Part shown: positions 8,070 through 17,700 of the stretch, in pieces
Layout: each line of letters begins with the position of its first letter
How positions within the stretch are numbered: position 1 is the stretch's first letter
From: 9FT-COMBO-48-23 sp963754385
GTDB taxonomy: Bacteria; Chloroflexota; Dehalococcoidia; GIF9; UBA5629
Reading direction: 5' to 3'
Length of the DNA: 64,000 nucleotides
Assembly (NCBI GenBank): GCA_963754385.1
Contig: CAVWGE010000004.1
Span: 62,001 to 126,000, forward strand
Program-made: the position numbers and the translations under genes
Notes under the pieces: model-generated
The model's input: only the letters and a program-made list of their open reading frames with translations
Told to the model about the DNA's origin: nothing
Database searches by the model: none

Positions 8070-8924
8070 ATGGCGACTGTTGAGCTAGCTATCATTACCA
8101 GTGGCAATATTCCCTGGAATTTTAAGAAGGAAATTGAAAGCACGTTCCGTGATTGCTATCGGCGATTTGTACCTAGAGTTCCATACAAAGTTGAAATTCA
8201 TGTAGTGGATAGGGAATCTAACATGCGAGCCCTACTTAAGGAGGATAAGCTTAGGTTAGGCATAACTACCAGTGGTGATGAGGAGTTTATCTGCTCTCAC
8301 GATGCTTGGCGTGGTTATCCGAGAGTTATCTGCTGCTTAGAAAAATTGGCTAAACTTAGTAAATTGGCTAGGTTGGGAGCAGTGAGACACGTAGTAGCTC
8401 ATAGTGCCATCCATGGTTCGCTGGAGTATTATATTTTTAGAATTCCAGAGGATTGCCTTCATACTGCTGCGATTAAGGGGCTTGATTCTTCTGTACTGGA
8501 CCAGGCTCTTTACTTTGTATCTGTGGCGGTTAAGGATTTCGAAGCTACCAGATTTCTAGTTAAGCATGATTTCATTGACTCCCAGTTTGCTTTTGGCTTG
8601 GAGTGGTTGCAGCCTCTGGAGCAAAACAGGTCAACATGGAAGTTGGCCCAGACAAATCGCCAGACTAAATTTATCTATCTGACAACTCTGCTTAAGCCGA
8701 CGCTTTTTGCTCAGCCCTTACTGGCACTGCCACGGTCATCGAAAAAGATTTCTTTAGAGCACCAGGTACAGTTGGCAAGAAGAGTGGAGGAACTGCTGGA
8801 ACATTTGGGGAGTGCAGAGCAGAATAGATTGCTACAGGTGGCAAGCATGATAGTTGAGGAAGCCACTGAAGACACACACAAGAATGTTGATTCTGCTATG
8901 CGTCAGGCGATGAATTTGGCTTAG
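8070..8924 (+). CDS. hypothetical protein with a degenerate HExxH-like site
   Basis: This protein of about 284 residues is not one I can name. Its N-terminal half (strand-rich, with VEIHVVDRESNMRALL) leads to the segment AVRHVVAHSAIHGSLEYY. That segment is laid out like a zinc-peptidase HExxH motif followed by a third histidine, but the catalytic glutamate is replaced by valine. A predicted helical C-terminus follows, ending in EEATEDTHKNVDSAM. I infer a relative of a small metallopeptidase-like family that has lost activity or has a non-catalytic role. The ATG at 8070 was chosen over a TTG at 8046; neither has a strong ribosome-binding site. Confidence 0.7.
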   Translation: MATVELAIITSGNIPWNFKKEIESTFRDCYRRFVPRVPYKVEIHVVDRESNMRALLKEDKLRLGITTSGDEEFICSHDAWRGYPRVICCLEKLAKLSKLARLGAVRHVVAHSAIHGSLEYYIFRIPEDCLHTAAIKGLDSSVLDQALYFVSVAVKDFEATRFLVKHDFIDSQFAFGLEWLQPLEQNRSTWKLAQTNRQTKFIYLTTLLKPTLFAQPLLALPRSSKKISLEHQVQLARRVEELLEHLGSAEQNRLLQVASMIVEEATEDTHKNVDSAMRQAMNLA

Positions 8925-8944
8925 TTTAACGACCACATAATGAT

Positions 8945-9520
8945 TCAAGTGCAGCACAGTTCTTGTTTGAGGTCGTTCAATCTCTCTTCAAAGGGACTGG
9001 TCAATTGAGTCAGCCTTTTCTCCCATTCCTCTTCGGCCCGGATATTAATCTGATTGATGGCAGTGCCAGAGACCCTTAGCTGGTGAAGTATCTCCCTGCC
9101 AGCTTTTTCTATCTCTTGCCTTTCTCTGTTTTCGGCCTCCTCGTATTCCTGGAAAAGCTCTTTTATTTTGCCTAGAGTTTCTATAGCCTTTGCGGTATTG
9201 GCTAAGATTAGAATACCTTGACTTATTTTGTCTAACTTTGAGCCATATTTCAGGTTGATTCCTTTAACAAGTCGGTGGACGGCTGCTTGTTTAATTAACT
9301 TTTTATCTTGGTCGCCGTGTTTATTCAGTTCCGCTTCGAGAAGACGGGTATCATATTGGCTGAGGTACTTCTCGGCCAGCGATTTTCCAATTAGGCGGCA
9401 TTTATCTTGCCTTTGCCCTTTCCGTTCTTCGGGTGATAGTTCGCCTAACTTACTGGCCTTTTCTTGAGCGATTTCCCGGGCGCTCTTAATTTCTCCCATT
9501 CGACTTAAACTCTTTGTCAT
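8945..9520 (-). CDS. hypothetical coiled-coil protein
   Basis: The 191-residue product is highly charged (Lys, Glu, Arg), almost entirely predicted helix, and lacks membrane segments or known motifs. The stretch YEEAENRERQEIEKAGREIL and the C-terminus look like coiled coil. The most upstream ATG (9520) falls inside a dispersed repeat with ends GTCATT.../...AATGAC. The first seven codons may therefore be repeat-derived, and the ATG at 9499 is a plausible true start. Its 3' end faces the end of the degenerate HExxH protein on the other strand. The function is unknown. Confidence 0.65.
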   Translation of the reverse strand: MTKSLSRMGEIKSAREIAQEKASKLGELSPEERKGQRQDKCRLIGKSLAEKYLSQYDTRLLEAELNKHGDQDKKLIKQAAVHRLVKGINLKYGSKLDKISQGILILANTAKAIETLGKIKELFQEYEEAENRERQEIEKAGREILHQLRVSGTAINQINIRAEEEWEKRLTQLTSPFEERLNDLKQELCCT

Positions 9521-9583
9521 TGCGAGCGAAGCATGGCAATCTTTGGTATTACTTTGGGGCTTATGCCTCGTCGCAGAATGACA
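9516..9583. repeat. REP-like dispersed repeat with inverted ends
   Basis: The element begins GTCATTGCGAGCGAAGC and ends GTCGCAGAATGAC, so the two ends are near-inverted copies. The same family appears as a complete element at 60561..60648 and as a half element near 18624..18648. It carries no open reading frame. Repeats of this kind are common as short non-autonomous palindromes in environmental bacterial genomes. Confidence 0.6.
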
Positions 9584-9677
9584 GGGAAAATCTTCCCAAA
9601 TTGGTTTTCGCTGGAATTTTACCTTATAATTTTAATGTATTCAAAGTTATAGTTTGAGCTGTAGTTGGTTGAAGGAT

Positions 9678-10418
9678 ATGGTTTATCGGTCATCTGGACC
9701 TTATAAGTCTGTGCAGCTTGCTGATGAATTCTACTGCTATATTTGGCAGGGGAGTGGTAACAACTGCAATACTTGTCTGTTTGCCAATGTGCTACGGGGG
9801 GAGCGGTCTCATGTCATTGTTGACCCGGGGCATATAACTAACGAGTTTGGTGAGGCCTGTTTTGATTACTTGACCAAGTCCATGGAGGAAAATGGCTTTA
9901 GGGTCGATGACATAGGATTGATAATCAATACTCATAGCCATCCTGACCACTGCCAGGCAAATGAGCTGGTAGTCAAAAATAGTGGTGCCTGGATTACCTT
10001 GTCCAAGGAGGAAGATGAATTTCGAAACACGTTGGGGGAGAAGCTGAATTCGATGTTGGGAGTGAAAGTGCCACAATTTACGCCTCTTTTTTACCTTAAA
10101 GAGGGGAGCCTGAGTCTAGGCACTAAGAACAAAGTTGAACTTGAGATCTTTAATACCCCGGGTCATTCCCCAGGCTCAATTTGCCTTTACTGGCCGGATA
10201 ATAAGACTCTGATAACCGGCGATGTGGTTTTCTATGGCAGTATTGGCAGGACTGATTTTCCCAGTGGTAGCCTTTCATTGATTAAGAAAAGCATCGATAA
10301 ATTGTCGCAGCTTGATGTGGAGTGTTTGGTTCCCGGGCACAGCACCGAGTATGGCAATATCGTGAAAGGCAAACTTAATGTGGAGCGTAATTTTCAGGCA
10401 GTTAAGCTGTTTCTTTAG
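9678..10418 (+). CDS. metallo-beta-lactamase-fold hydrolase
   Basis: The 246-residue protein has the full MBL metal site: THSHPDHC (HxHxDH), GHSPGSIC, TGDVVF and a late histidine in PGHSTEY. Its overall layout matches the glyoxalase II/hydroxyacylglutathione-hydrolase-like branch, so a thioester or similar hydrolase is likely. The frame opens at a TTG at 9654, but the ATG at 9678 is the better-looking codon, with GAAGGA very close in front. The gene is followed after 18 bp by a conserved hypothetical in the same direction. The substrate cannot be inferred. Confidence 0.9.
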   Translation: MVYRSSGPYKSVQLADEFYCYIWQGSGNNCNTCLFANVLRGERSHVIVDPGHITNEFGEACFDYLTKSMEENGFRVDDIGLIINTHSHPDHCQANELVVKNSGAWITLSKEEDEFRNTLGEKLNSMLGVKVPQFTPLFYLKEGSLSLGTKNKVELEIFNTPGHSPGSICLYWPDNKTLITGDVVFYGSIGRTDFPSGSLSLIKKSIDKLSQLDVECLVPGHSTEYGNIVKGKLNVERNFQAVKLFL

Positions 10419-10436
10419 CTGTTAGGTTGGACTTCT

Positions 10437-11111
10437 ATGGAAAGTGATGAAAGAATTCAATATGCTATTGAACATACCGAGGTACTGAGAGCACCGGCGC
10501 AAAGGCTGTCTACCTTTGGTTCCACCAATATTTACTACTACCTGGTTACCGAGTTGACGGAATGGGTGAACGTAGTCAGGGAGGGAAGGGTGATTGCCGC
10601 TAGACCTAAGATTGTTACCCCATCCTACCTCATCAATCTGGAAGGATTTAGCTCGCAGGCCAGAAGGTTTATAGAGATTATGGCTGAAAGGGACCCTCAC
10701 GAGCCCGGCATCTTCTATACCTACAGGAATGAGCCTAGGGAGATGAATGTCGCCTCTGAGCCTGTGAAGGTGGTAGTGGATAGAATCAATCGGCGCATAG
10801 ATAGCCAGCGTGACCCATTGACCTCCATTATTAAAGGTGTTGAAGGGCTGTGGGATGTATCCTTGCTTAAGTTTACGTACGAGTTGACCAGAACCTCGGT
10901 GCAGAGCAATGTGGCTGAATTAGAAAGATGCGGGCTCTTGCATATAGATTCGGCTGGTGTGCCCAGAGATGCCAGGGACCACATCGAGGAGCTTTTCGAA
11001 AAAACCAAGCGAGACCCATCCTGCGCACCCGAGCTGGTAGCTGAATTAAGACGATGGAGCTTATTCAACGAGTACCAGGATAGGTTTCTCAGTCTGTTTA
11101 AGAAGCGGTAG
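10437..11111 (+). CDS. conserved-looking hypothetical protein
   Basis: I do not recognise this 224-residue cytosolic protein. The N-terminal half (STNIYYYLVTELTEW, GRVIAARPKIVTPSYL) looks like a compact alpha/beta domain. Residues around 140-180 (LLKFTYELTRTSVQSNVAELERCGLL) resemble a winged-helix recognition segment, which might point to DNA binding or to a fold merely shared with such domains. No signal peptide or membrane helix is present. It is probably cotranscribed with the upstream MBL hydrolase. Confidence 0.65.
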   Translation: MESDERIQYAIEHTEVLRAPAQRLSTFGSTNIYYYLVTELTEWVNVVREGRVIAARPKIVTPSYLINLEGFSSQARRFIEIMAERDPHEPGIFYTYRNEPREMNVASEPVKVVVDRINRRIDSQRDPLTSIIKGVEGLWDVSLLKFTYELTRTSVQSNVAELERCGLLHIDSAGVPRDARDHIEELFEKTKRDPSCAPELVAELRRWSLFNEYQDRFLSLFKKR

Positions 11112-11218
11112 AGTTGTTTAAACCACGAGTTCACTGCCCTTTCCCACTTGTAAAATCACGAATCCTGATATCTAAATCCTAAATAAAATTTTTTCGTTAC
11201 GATTAATTCAACACCCTA

Positions 11219-11246
11219 TTGACAACGTTTGTTATAATTATAATAT
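11219..11246 (+). promoter_or_regulatory. sigma-70-type promoter before the small regulator pair
   Basis: A consensus TTGACA (11219..11224) is separated by 16 bp from TAATAT (11241..11246), 50 bp upstream of the winged-helix gene. The surrounding DNA is strongly A+T-rich. This is one of the clearest promoters in the window. Confidence 0.65.
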
Positions 11247-11296
11247 AGGACGAATGTCTTGGTTAACAAGTACTAAGGAATGTTTGGGGTAGTGTT

Positions 11297-11569
11297 ATGA
11301 ACCGGCGGAGATCTAATATAGAGATAATAGGTGACATGTTGCGGGTAGGTGAGAACGGGGCCGGCAAGACTGAAATAATGTATAGTGCCAACATGAGCTA
11401 TAGCCAGATACAGAAATACCTGGGCTTTCTTATTAGCCATAGTTTTATTGATAGAGTGGAGGTAGGTAATCCGGTAGTAACCTATCGGGTGACGGAGAAA
11501 GGATTAGCCCTATTAAGAAGCATAGAAACTATACTGGAAGTGCTTGAGCTCAGGGATGCTGATTTCTAG
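11297..11569 (+). CDS. small winged-helix DNA-binding protein
   Basis: This 90-residue protein matches the archaeal-style winged-helix layout. RSNIEIIGDMLRVG is helix 1, TEIMYSANMSYSQIQKYLGFL is the helix-turn-helix, and VTYRVTEKGLALLRSI is the wing and last helix. A GGGGT ribosome-binding site precedes the ATG. It is the first gene of a two-gene unit behind a strong promoter and probably regulates itself or its partner. No ligand or metal site is visible. Confidence 0.75.
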   Translation: MNRRRSNIEIIGDMLRVGENGAGKTEIMYSANMSYSQIQKYLGFLISHSFIDRVEVGNPVVTYRVTEKGLALLRSIETILEVLELRDADF

Positions 11570-11598
11570 TTAATTTTCAATAAAGGGGGAAGCTGCCT

Positions 11599-11925
11599 AT
11601 GCCTGAAAAGAGAATGCTTATAGTAGACTCGGATGTAATAAGGAAGATAGATGAAAACCGTGGTGATATGAGTATTTCGGATTTCATCAGCTTTCTTATT
11701 GACGGTCAGTTGAAGCAGGATGTCAACGGACGAAATAATGATCATATAACAAAAGAAGAGTTTAGCCAGTTCGAGCAGGGGATACGGGAACTTCTGCGTA
11801 ACTTCCTTGAATTCTTCCTCAGCTACGGACTGGAGCTGGGCAAGCAGCCGACGGACAGAGAGCTTGAGAAGCTAAGCCAAAAACTACGAGCTCTGAGCGG
11901 CTCTGCCAAGGCAAAAAGCGCATAA
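11599..11925 (+). CDS. small protein with ribbon-helix-helix-like N-terminus
   Basis: The 108-residue product begins with a strand and two helices (MLIVDSDVIRKIDE, MSISDFISFLIDGQ) reminiscent of ribbon-helix-helix antitoxins and repressors. A helical C-terminal segment (FEQGIRELLRNFLEFFLSYG) looks suited to dimerisation. An AAAGGGGGA ribosome-binding site precedes the ATG. It follows the winged-helix gene by 29 bp and the two are clearly one transcript. There is no toxin-like partner, so a two-component regulator is my inference rather than a toxin-antitoxin pair. Confidence 0.6.
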   Translation: MPEKRMLIVDSDVIRKIDENRGDMSISDFISFLIDGQLKQDVNGRNNDHITKEEFSQFEQGIRELLRNFLEFFLSYGLELGKQPTDRELEKLSQKLRALSGSAKAKSA

Positions 11926-11972
11926 GAATCCACAGATTTCCTCCTCGCCTCCTCGCCTTATTCCCTCATTCC

Positions 11973-12030
11973 AATCTAATAGAACTATCTTCTAGAACAT
12001 AAGCTCTTCCCAATTTAGACAAATCGTGCC
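11973..12030 (+). repeat. 58-bp direct repeat, copy 1
   Basis: This segment and 12722..12779 have equal length and share about four-fifths of their bases. A core that is identical over about 20 bases contains the palindrome TTCTAGAA. The two copies flank the ICMT-like gene. Copy 1 lies in the convergent gap after the small regulator pair. Confidence 0.6.
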
Positions 12031-12089
12031 GCCTTTTTAAGTTGGTTTATATTATTAGGGAACCTACAGGCTTGTAAGCTGAGATAATG

Positions 12090-12665
12090 TTAGTTTTTCG
12101 TCTGAGGTTTTATGGTTTTCAGACAGGCTGACAGGCTTTGCCTATTGGGGATTAGGAATGGTGTTTGCTGCTGATAATCATGGTAACTAGGGAACATTTT
12201 GGTAAAGAAGAGCTTTTCCTGAAGGGCAACATGGATAACGTCTAGGGCCAGCCATGCAATGGCGGCGAAGAATAGAGTGGTGGAGGGGAAAAGAAGGATG
12301 AGGGAAAGGAAGACAAAGGCTAACCAAATGACGCCGGGGTGGCGGACTAGCGCATAAGTGCCGGTTGTTATTAATCTTTTACCGAACCCGCGCTTAGCGT
12401 AGGTGCTATGAAAAGGAATCTCGATAAATAGTGAGTAGACAAGCAGAGGGGAAAAAATTAGCAGCAGACAAATACCCAGAGGTATTGTAAAAGTCGGTAG
12501 CTCAAGCTTTGTTGGACTAAGGCAAACCATAACTATGGCGTAAACCAGGAGACAGACTGCCACTAAGCCAGCTAACTGTTTAATTACTGGTAATTGCTTC
12601 AAACTTGCCCAATCGAAAGCGCAGGCTATTAGAAAGCCAAGTGTACCAATTAGAATGTATATCAC
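12090..12665 (-). CDS. isoprenylcysteine carboxyl methyltransferase-like membrane protein
   Basis: The 191-residue protein has about five hydrophobic segments and the C-terminal signature of the ICMT/phospholipid-methyltransferase superfamily. The signature is LVRHPGVIWL, then a membrane pair, then EKLFFTKMFPSYHDYQQQTPFLIP. In this family the RHP and the late E...Y...Y....P residues bind SAM. The bacterial substrates are mostly unknown. It sits alone, convergent with the small regulator pair and divergent from the GH3-like gene. Confidence 0.8.
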   Translation of the reverse strand: MIYILIGTLGFLIACAFDWASLKQLPVIKQLAGLVAVCLLVYAIVMVCLSPTKLELPTFTIPLGICLLLIFSPLLVYSLFIEIPFHSTYAKRGFGKRLITTGTYALVRHPGVIWLAFVFLSLILLFPSTTLFFAAIAWLALDVIHVALQEKLFFTKMFPSYHDYQQQTPFLIPNRQSLSACLKTIKPQTKN

Positions 12666-12721
12666 GATTTTATTGTATCTTATGGCTAAGGCTTGGGCAA
12701 GTTATGTTATTGCTACACTTG

Positions 12722-12779
12722 AATCTGATAGAACTATCTTCTAGAACACAATCACTTCCCAAGATACGTAAACTGTGCC
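12722..12779 (+). repeat. 58-bp direct repeat, copy 2 (upstream of the GH3-like gene)
   Basis: This is the partner of the 11973..12030 copy. It ends 37 bp before the ATG of the GH3-like gene, so it occupies the position of a promoter or operator. Both copies keep the core ATAGAACTATCTTCTAGAAC, while the flanks differ. Copy 1 could be a relic of a duplicated promoter. Confidence 0.6.
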
Positions 12780-12816
12780 ATAGTACTTATGAGCCGATTG
12801 GCTTGGGAGGTGTATT

Positions 12817-14475
12817 ATGCCTCGAATCAGAGAACTTCTAAAGCAAGGCAGGAATGAAGAGCTTTGGCAGATGTGCTGTGGTTTCATTGACCTCAGTCTG
12901 GAGCAGTTTATGGCTATCCAGAAGCGGCTGTTGCTGGAGCAAATCAAGCTGCTGAAAAATTGTGAGTTGGGCAGAAAAGTCATGCGGGGTGCTATGCCCG
13001 AAAGTGTGGAGGAATTTAGGGAGCAGGTGCCACTAACCACTTATGCCGATTATTGCCCTGAACTCCTAGAGCGAAGGGAAGCCGCTTTGCCGGCAAAGCC
13101 GATTGTATGGCAGCGTACATCAGGCAGGTCCTTAGAGTATCCCTTTAAGTGGGTGCCTGTCAGTTATATGGCTTGGCAGGAGATGGGAGCGGTTGTTAGT
13201 GCGACAGCTTTTTTTGCTACTTGTAAGGGAAGAGGAGATATCGCGATTCGCGATGGTTTCAAGGTGTTATATGCTGTAGCTCCGCCACCCTACACCTTTG
13301 GTGTGTTTACACATATAGCTGCAGAGGAGCTTGGCTTTCAGTTTTTGCCTCCCCTTGATAAATCAGAAGGAATGTCCTTTGAGGATAGACTTAGAGAAGG
13401 CTTCAAACTGGCCTTGTCTGAAGGTATAGATGCCTTTTATGGCTTGCCCGGTGTATTGGTGGCTATTGGTGAGCAATTCAGGCAGGGCTTAAGCAGCGTA
13501 AGGCCTTCAACCTTGTTGTTACAACCAAAGGCGTTACTCAGATTGACTAAGGGCTTAATTAAAAGCAAGTTGGCCAGCCGTAGTATGTTGCCTAAGGATT
13601 TATGGTCACTGAAAGGTTTAGCGGCGGCGGGCACAGATGGTGTTGTCTATAATAAGAAAATCGAAGACATGTGGGGGAGATATCCGACAAACTTATACGG
13701 TGGCACAGAAGCGCTTCTTGTTGCTTTGCAAACCTGGGATCATGAGGACATGACATTTGTCCCCAACATCAACTTTTTGGAATTTATTCCGGAGGTGGAA
13801 CATTTCAAATGGCAACTTGACCATGAGTATCAACCGAAGACTGTTTTGCTTGATGAGGTGAAAGCCGGTGAGAATTATGAGATAGTTATCACCAATCTTC
13901 ATGGTGGGGCTATGGTTAGATACAGGATCGGTGATATGATCAGGATCATGGCGTTGAGAAACGAGAAGTTGGGCATTGACATTCCACAGATGGCTTTTGA
14001 GCGGCGAGCTGATGAGCTTATTGATATTGCCGGTTTCACCCGGTTGACAGAAAGAGTAATATGGCAGGCAATAGAAAATACTGGTATTCCTTATCAGGAT
14101 TGGACAGTGCGTAAGGAGACTGTAGGAGAAATGCCGGTACTGCACCTCTATCTTGAGCTTAAAGATGGTTATATTGCCAGCGAAAAAGGCATGTCAACGG
14201 CGGTGCATAACCAGCTAAAGAAGCTGGACAGTGACTATGCTGATTTAGAGGGAGTGCTCGGCTTGAAGCCGCTTGAGGTTACATTGCTTGCTAAAGGCTC
14301 CTTCAAAGCTTATATGGCGGCGCGGCGAAATGAAGGTGCTGATTTGGCTCATCTGAAGCCCCCTCATATAAACCCGTCGGATAAAGTGCTCTCTTGGTTG
14401 GGAGCTAAGGTGAAAACTGTGTCTAAGGTAGAGATTGCGGCTGGAGCTGAAACCGAGGCTGTGGCCAGGCGATAG
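12817..14475 (+). CDS. GH3-family acyl-adenylate/amide synthetase-like protein
   Basis: The 552-residue product matches the GH3 (auxin-responsive promoter) family across its length. It has a GRSLEYPFKWVP segment near the first nucleotide-binding motif, NLYGGTEALL in the adenylate site, and YRIGDMIRIM with a downstream C-terminal cap domain. Plant GH3 enzymes conjugate acyl groups to amino acids through an acyl-AMP; the bacterial members have no settled substrate. A GGGAGGTG ribosome-binding site precedes the ATG. It is monocistronic, with a hairpin terminator just downstream. Confidence 0.88.
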   Translation: MPRIRELLKQGRNEELWQMCCGFIDLSLEQFMAIQKRLLLEQIKLLKNCELGRKVMRGAMPESVEEFREQVPLTTYADYCPELLERREAALPAKPIVWQRTSGRSLEYPFKWVPVSYMAWQEMGAVVSATAFFATCKGRGDIAIRDGFKVLYAVAPPPYTFGVFTHIAAEELGFQFLPPLDKSEGMSFEDRLREGFKLALSEGIDAFYGLPGVLVAIGEQFRQGLSSVRPSTLLLQPKALLRLTKGLIKSKLASRSMLPKDLWSLKGLAAAGTDGVVYNKKIEDMWGRYPTNLYGGTEALLVALQTWDHEDMTFVPNINFLEFIPEVEHFKWQLDHEYQPKTVLLDEVKAGENYEIVITNLHGGAMVRYRIGDMIRIMALRNEKLGIDIPQMAFERRADELIDIAGFTRLTERVIWQAIENTGIPYQDWTVRKETVGEMPVLHLYLELKDGYIASEKGMSTAVHNQLKKLDSDYADLEGVLGLKPLEVTLLAKGSFKAYMAARRNEGADLAHLKPPHINPSDKVLSWLGAKVKTVSKVEIAAGAETEAVARR

Positions 14476-14500
14476 AATAAATTTTGCCCGTGAGATTCAT

Positions 14501-14529
14501 GAAGGCGGTTGCTTTAAGTAACCGCCTTC
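14501..14529 (+). terminator. intrinsic terminator after the GH3-like gene
   Basis: A perfect 10-bp stem (GAAGGCGGTT / AACCGCCTTC) encloses a 9-nt loop, 26 bp after the stop codon. The T-tract behind it is weak. The rest of the 14476..14772 gap holds only the promoter of the following gene. Confidence 0.7.
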
Positions 14530-14714
14530 GTTCAATTCCTAGATATGCCTAAGATTTGACAGGTATAGCCATTCAGGTCTGTGACTATATTTCTCGTTAA
14601 TAGCAACATGTAAGCGCCAGGCTTTGGCCTCGCTATGGCGACCTTAAAATGTCACACTTTGTTTATCTGTAGGGCTTTAGTATGTCCTTTATTATCTCCT
14701 GACAACAGTAGCTC

Positions 14715-14743
14715 TTGACAACCTTTAAAGCTGGGGACATAAT
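14715..14743 (+). promoter_or_regulatory. likely promoter of the GGDEF/HD-GYP gene
   Basis: TTGACA (14715..14720) is followed after 17 bp by CATAAT (14738..14743), 30 bp before the GTG start. Confidence 0.5.
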
Positions 14744-14772
14744 TAGACAAACTGATAGATGCGAGGCTTGTA

Positions 14773-17700
14773 GTGAACATATATATATTGATTCCCCTCC
14801 TTGGATTTATCGTTTCTGGCGTTTTGTGTGGTGTCGTTTGGCTTCAGCGTCCATTGTTAAGAACCCACAAGCTCTTAGGTATTATGCTTGCTTTCGTTAC
14901 GATATGGGCCTTCAGTTCCTTTGTGCTACATGCCAATTTCTTCCCTGAGCAGGCAGTTTGGTGGTATAGCTCTCTCACCTTGTGTGTATTAGGAACATCA
15001 ACTGCTTATTACCACTTCAGTCGAACTTTTGTCAATAAACCACCGGGCATAGGTGTATATTTGGGTTATAGCGTCCTAGTGCTGATAGCTGTCCTAGCTG
15101 CTTTGGGCTACTATATCAAAGCTGTTTATACCATTGGTAGCCTGTTATATACTGAGGAGAATATGGTTGTACGTGGATTGTTGTCAGCCACAGTTCTCTT
15201 TTTGGTTGGAGGCGTTCTTTTTAATTTTGTGAAGCGCTATAGACTTGTGACCGATCCGCTAAGTCGAAATCAACTTGGCTATTTAATGGTTGGTGTGGTG
15301 GTTGTCACGCTCTTTGGTTTAAGCAACCTTTCCTCTACTTTGAAAGCTTATCCTCTCGACCAATTAGGTATGCTGCTAAATTGTGCTCTCATAGCCTACG
15401 CCATTTCAAGATACCAGTTATTAGATATAAGATTGGCTTTCCGCCGTGGGTTATCATGGATGGGGTTAGTCGTTGTCGGGGGTGCTGTTTATCTCGTTTT
15501 GTACTTTTTGACTCGTTTGGTGTTTAACCTTGGGCCGGAAACTAATGCCCTGGCCCCAGCTACATTAGCAGCAGCTGCGTCGTTTGCGCTTATTTATCTG
15601 CTGCGAGATTTCTTTAATATAGGAGTGGATCGACTTTTCTATAGGGAGAGCTATCACCATCGCCAGAAGTTATACGACTTTGTTAAGCACAAATTAGGCG
15701 GCATTTTCGGCTTGGAGGAACTAGGTACCGAGTTGCTACCCCTGCTTAGCAGGGGCTTAGATTGTCAGCGGGCATATTTGCTGCTTCCAGAAAGCAGCAA
15801 TAATGGTGATTTTGTTGTCGCGTTTTCTGAACCCAAAAAGGAGAATGTTCCGCAAGTGAGATTAAGGCAGGACAATCCCGTTTTGGAGTGGTTGCGGCGA
15901 GAAAATAGGTACCTGCTTAAAGAAAATTTGGATATCATTCCTGAATTTCGCGGTATGTGGGATGAAGAAAAGGATGGGCTAAAAGCTCTAGATGTGGAAT
16001 TATTATTCCCTTTAGTTAGCCGGGGGTCCTTGATTGCCATATTGGCGTTAGACAGAAAGGAATCTGGCAGGTACTCGCTTGATGATATCAACTTAGTCGA
16101 AAGCATTGCCAACCAAACAGCAGTTAGTCTGGATAAGGAATATCTTCAGGAGCAGCTCAGAAATCGGGAGCAAGAACTGGCTCTGATTAACCGGCTGGAT
16201 ACAGTCATTACTTCCAGTTTAAACATACGAGAGGTGTACGGCGCCTTTATCGCTGAACTTAAAGAGGTGATTGATGTTGACTGGGCGACGATTGCCCTGA
16301 TAGAGGGTGATGAACTTCGTTTCGAGGTTTTGTCCACAGAGGTGGGCTCAGCCTGGCAAGTGGGGGAAAAGATACCACTTGAAGACACAGGTACTGAATG
16401 GGTAGCTAAACGCAAAAAGGCTTTATTTGAGCCTGACCTCGCCAAAAACAGGAGGTTTTGGACCGGCGACACGCACTTAAAGCAGGGGATTCGGTCGATC
16501 GTTTACCTGCCACTGGTGGTGAAGGGGGAGGCTATAGGAAGCTTGATTGTCGCCAGTAGTCAGCCGAATGCTTACACTCCCGGTCAGGTTCATCTTCTGG
16601 AAAGCCTAGCCTTTCAGATTGCTATGCCGGTTGAGAATAGTCGGCTTTATGCTAAGGCTGAGCAGAGGGCTCGTGTTGACGAACTCACCGGTTTGTTCAA
16701 CCGCCGCCACTTTGATGAACGTCTAGGAGAAGAGATTGACCGGCATTCTCGCTATGGTGGCATGCTGTCTCTGATCTTCCTCGACCTTGATTTCTTCAAA
16801 GCTTACAATGACAAGCACGGGCATCTGGCTGGTGATAAGGTCCTGGCTCGAATCGGGCAGTTGATAGAAAAGTCGATAAGGAACATCGATATTGCCTTTC
16901 GCTATGGAGGCGATGAGTTTGCCGCTCTTTTACCTCAATCAGGGGTTGATGAAGCCTTTGTTGTAGCCGAGCGAGTTAGGGCAAACATTGCTAGTGAAAT
17001 GCGCAAAAAGAAATTTAGGATAACCACCAGCATTGGCTTAGCTTCCTGGCCCAGCGATGGAGTGACGCCTGACGAGCTCATTAATGCTGCTGATAAGGCA
17101 CTTTATTACACGAAGCAAACCGGAGGCAACCGGACATGTCTTGCATCTAAGATGCTGCCTTCTTTGACTGAGACGGCTGGTGTGAGCGCAGCTTCCGAAA
17201 AGGAGGCTTCGAGCATCATCTATGCCTTAGCAGCAACCATTGAAGCTAGAGACCCGTTTACATACGGCCATTCAAGGAAGGTGAGCAGCTATGCTGTAGC
17301 TCTGGCTGAGGCTATCGGTTTGCCCTCGGAAAAGGTGACCGTGGTCAGCACTGCAGCCTTGCTTCATGATATCGGCAAAATAGGCATTCCCGACGAAGTG
17401 CTAAACAAAGTCGGCAAGCTTGAAGCTGAAACATGGGACTTGATTCAATCGCATGCTAAGTTGTCAGCAACTATAGTTGGTCATGTGGTCAGTCTGGTTT
17501 CTTGTTTACCAGCTATACTTCATCATCATGAGCGATGGGATGGTACTGGTTATCCATCAGAGTTAAAAGGTGAGGCTATTCCTATCGAAGCTCGCATTTT
17601 GGCGATAGCTGATGCCTTTGATGCTATGACTTCACCTCGCCCTTATCGTCAGGCTATGTCCTATAAGAAGGTGCTGGATGAGCTAAAGCGATGCTCCGGC

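Noticed and set aside
11297..11925. Toxin-antitoxin pair
   Set aside because: Both products look like DNA-binding proteins, and neither has a toxin motif such as PIN, RelE, MazF or HipA.
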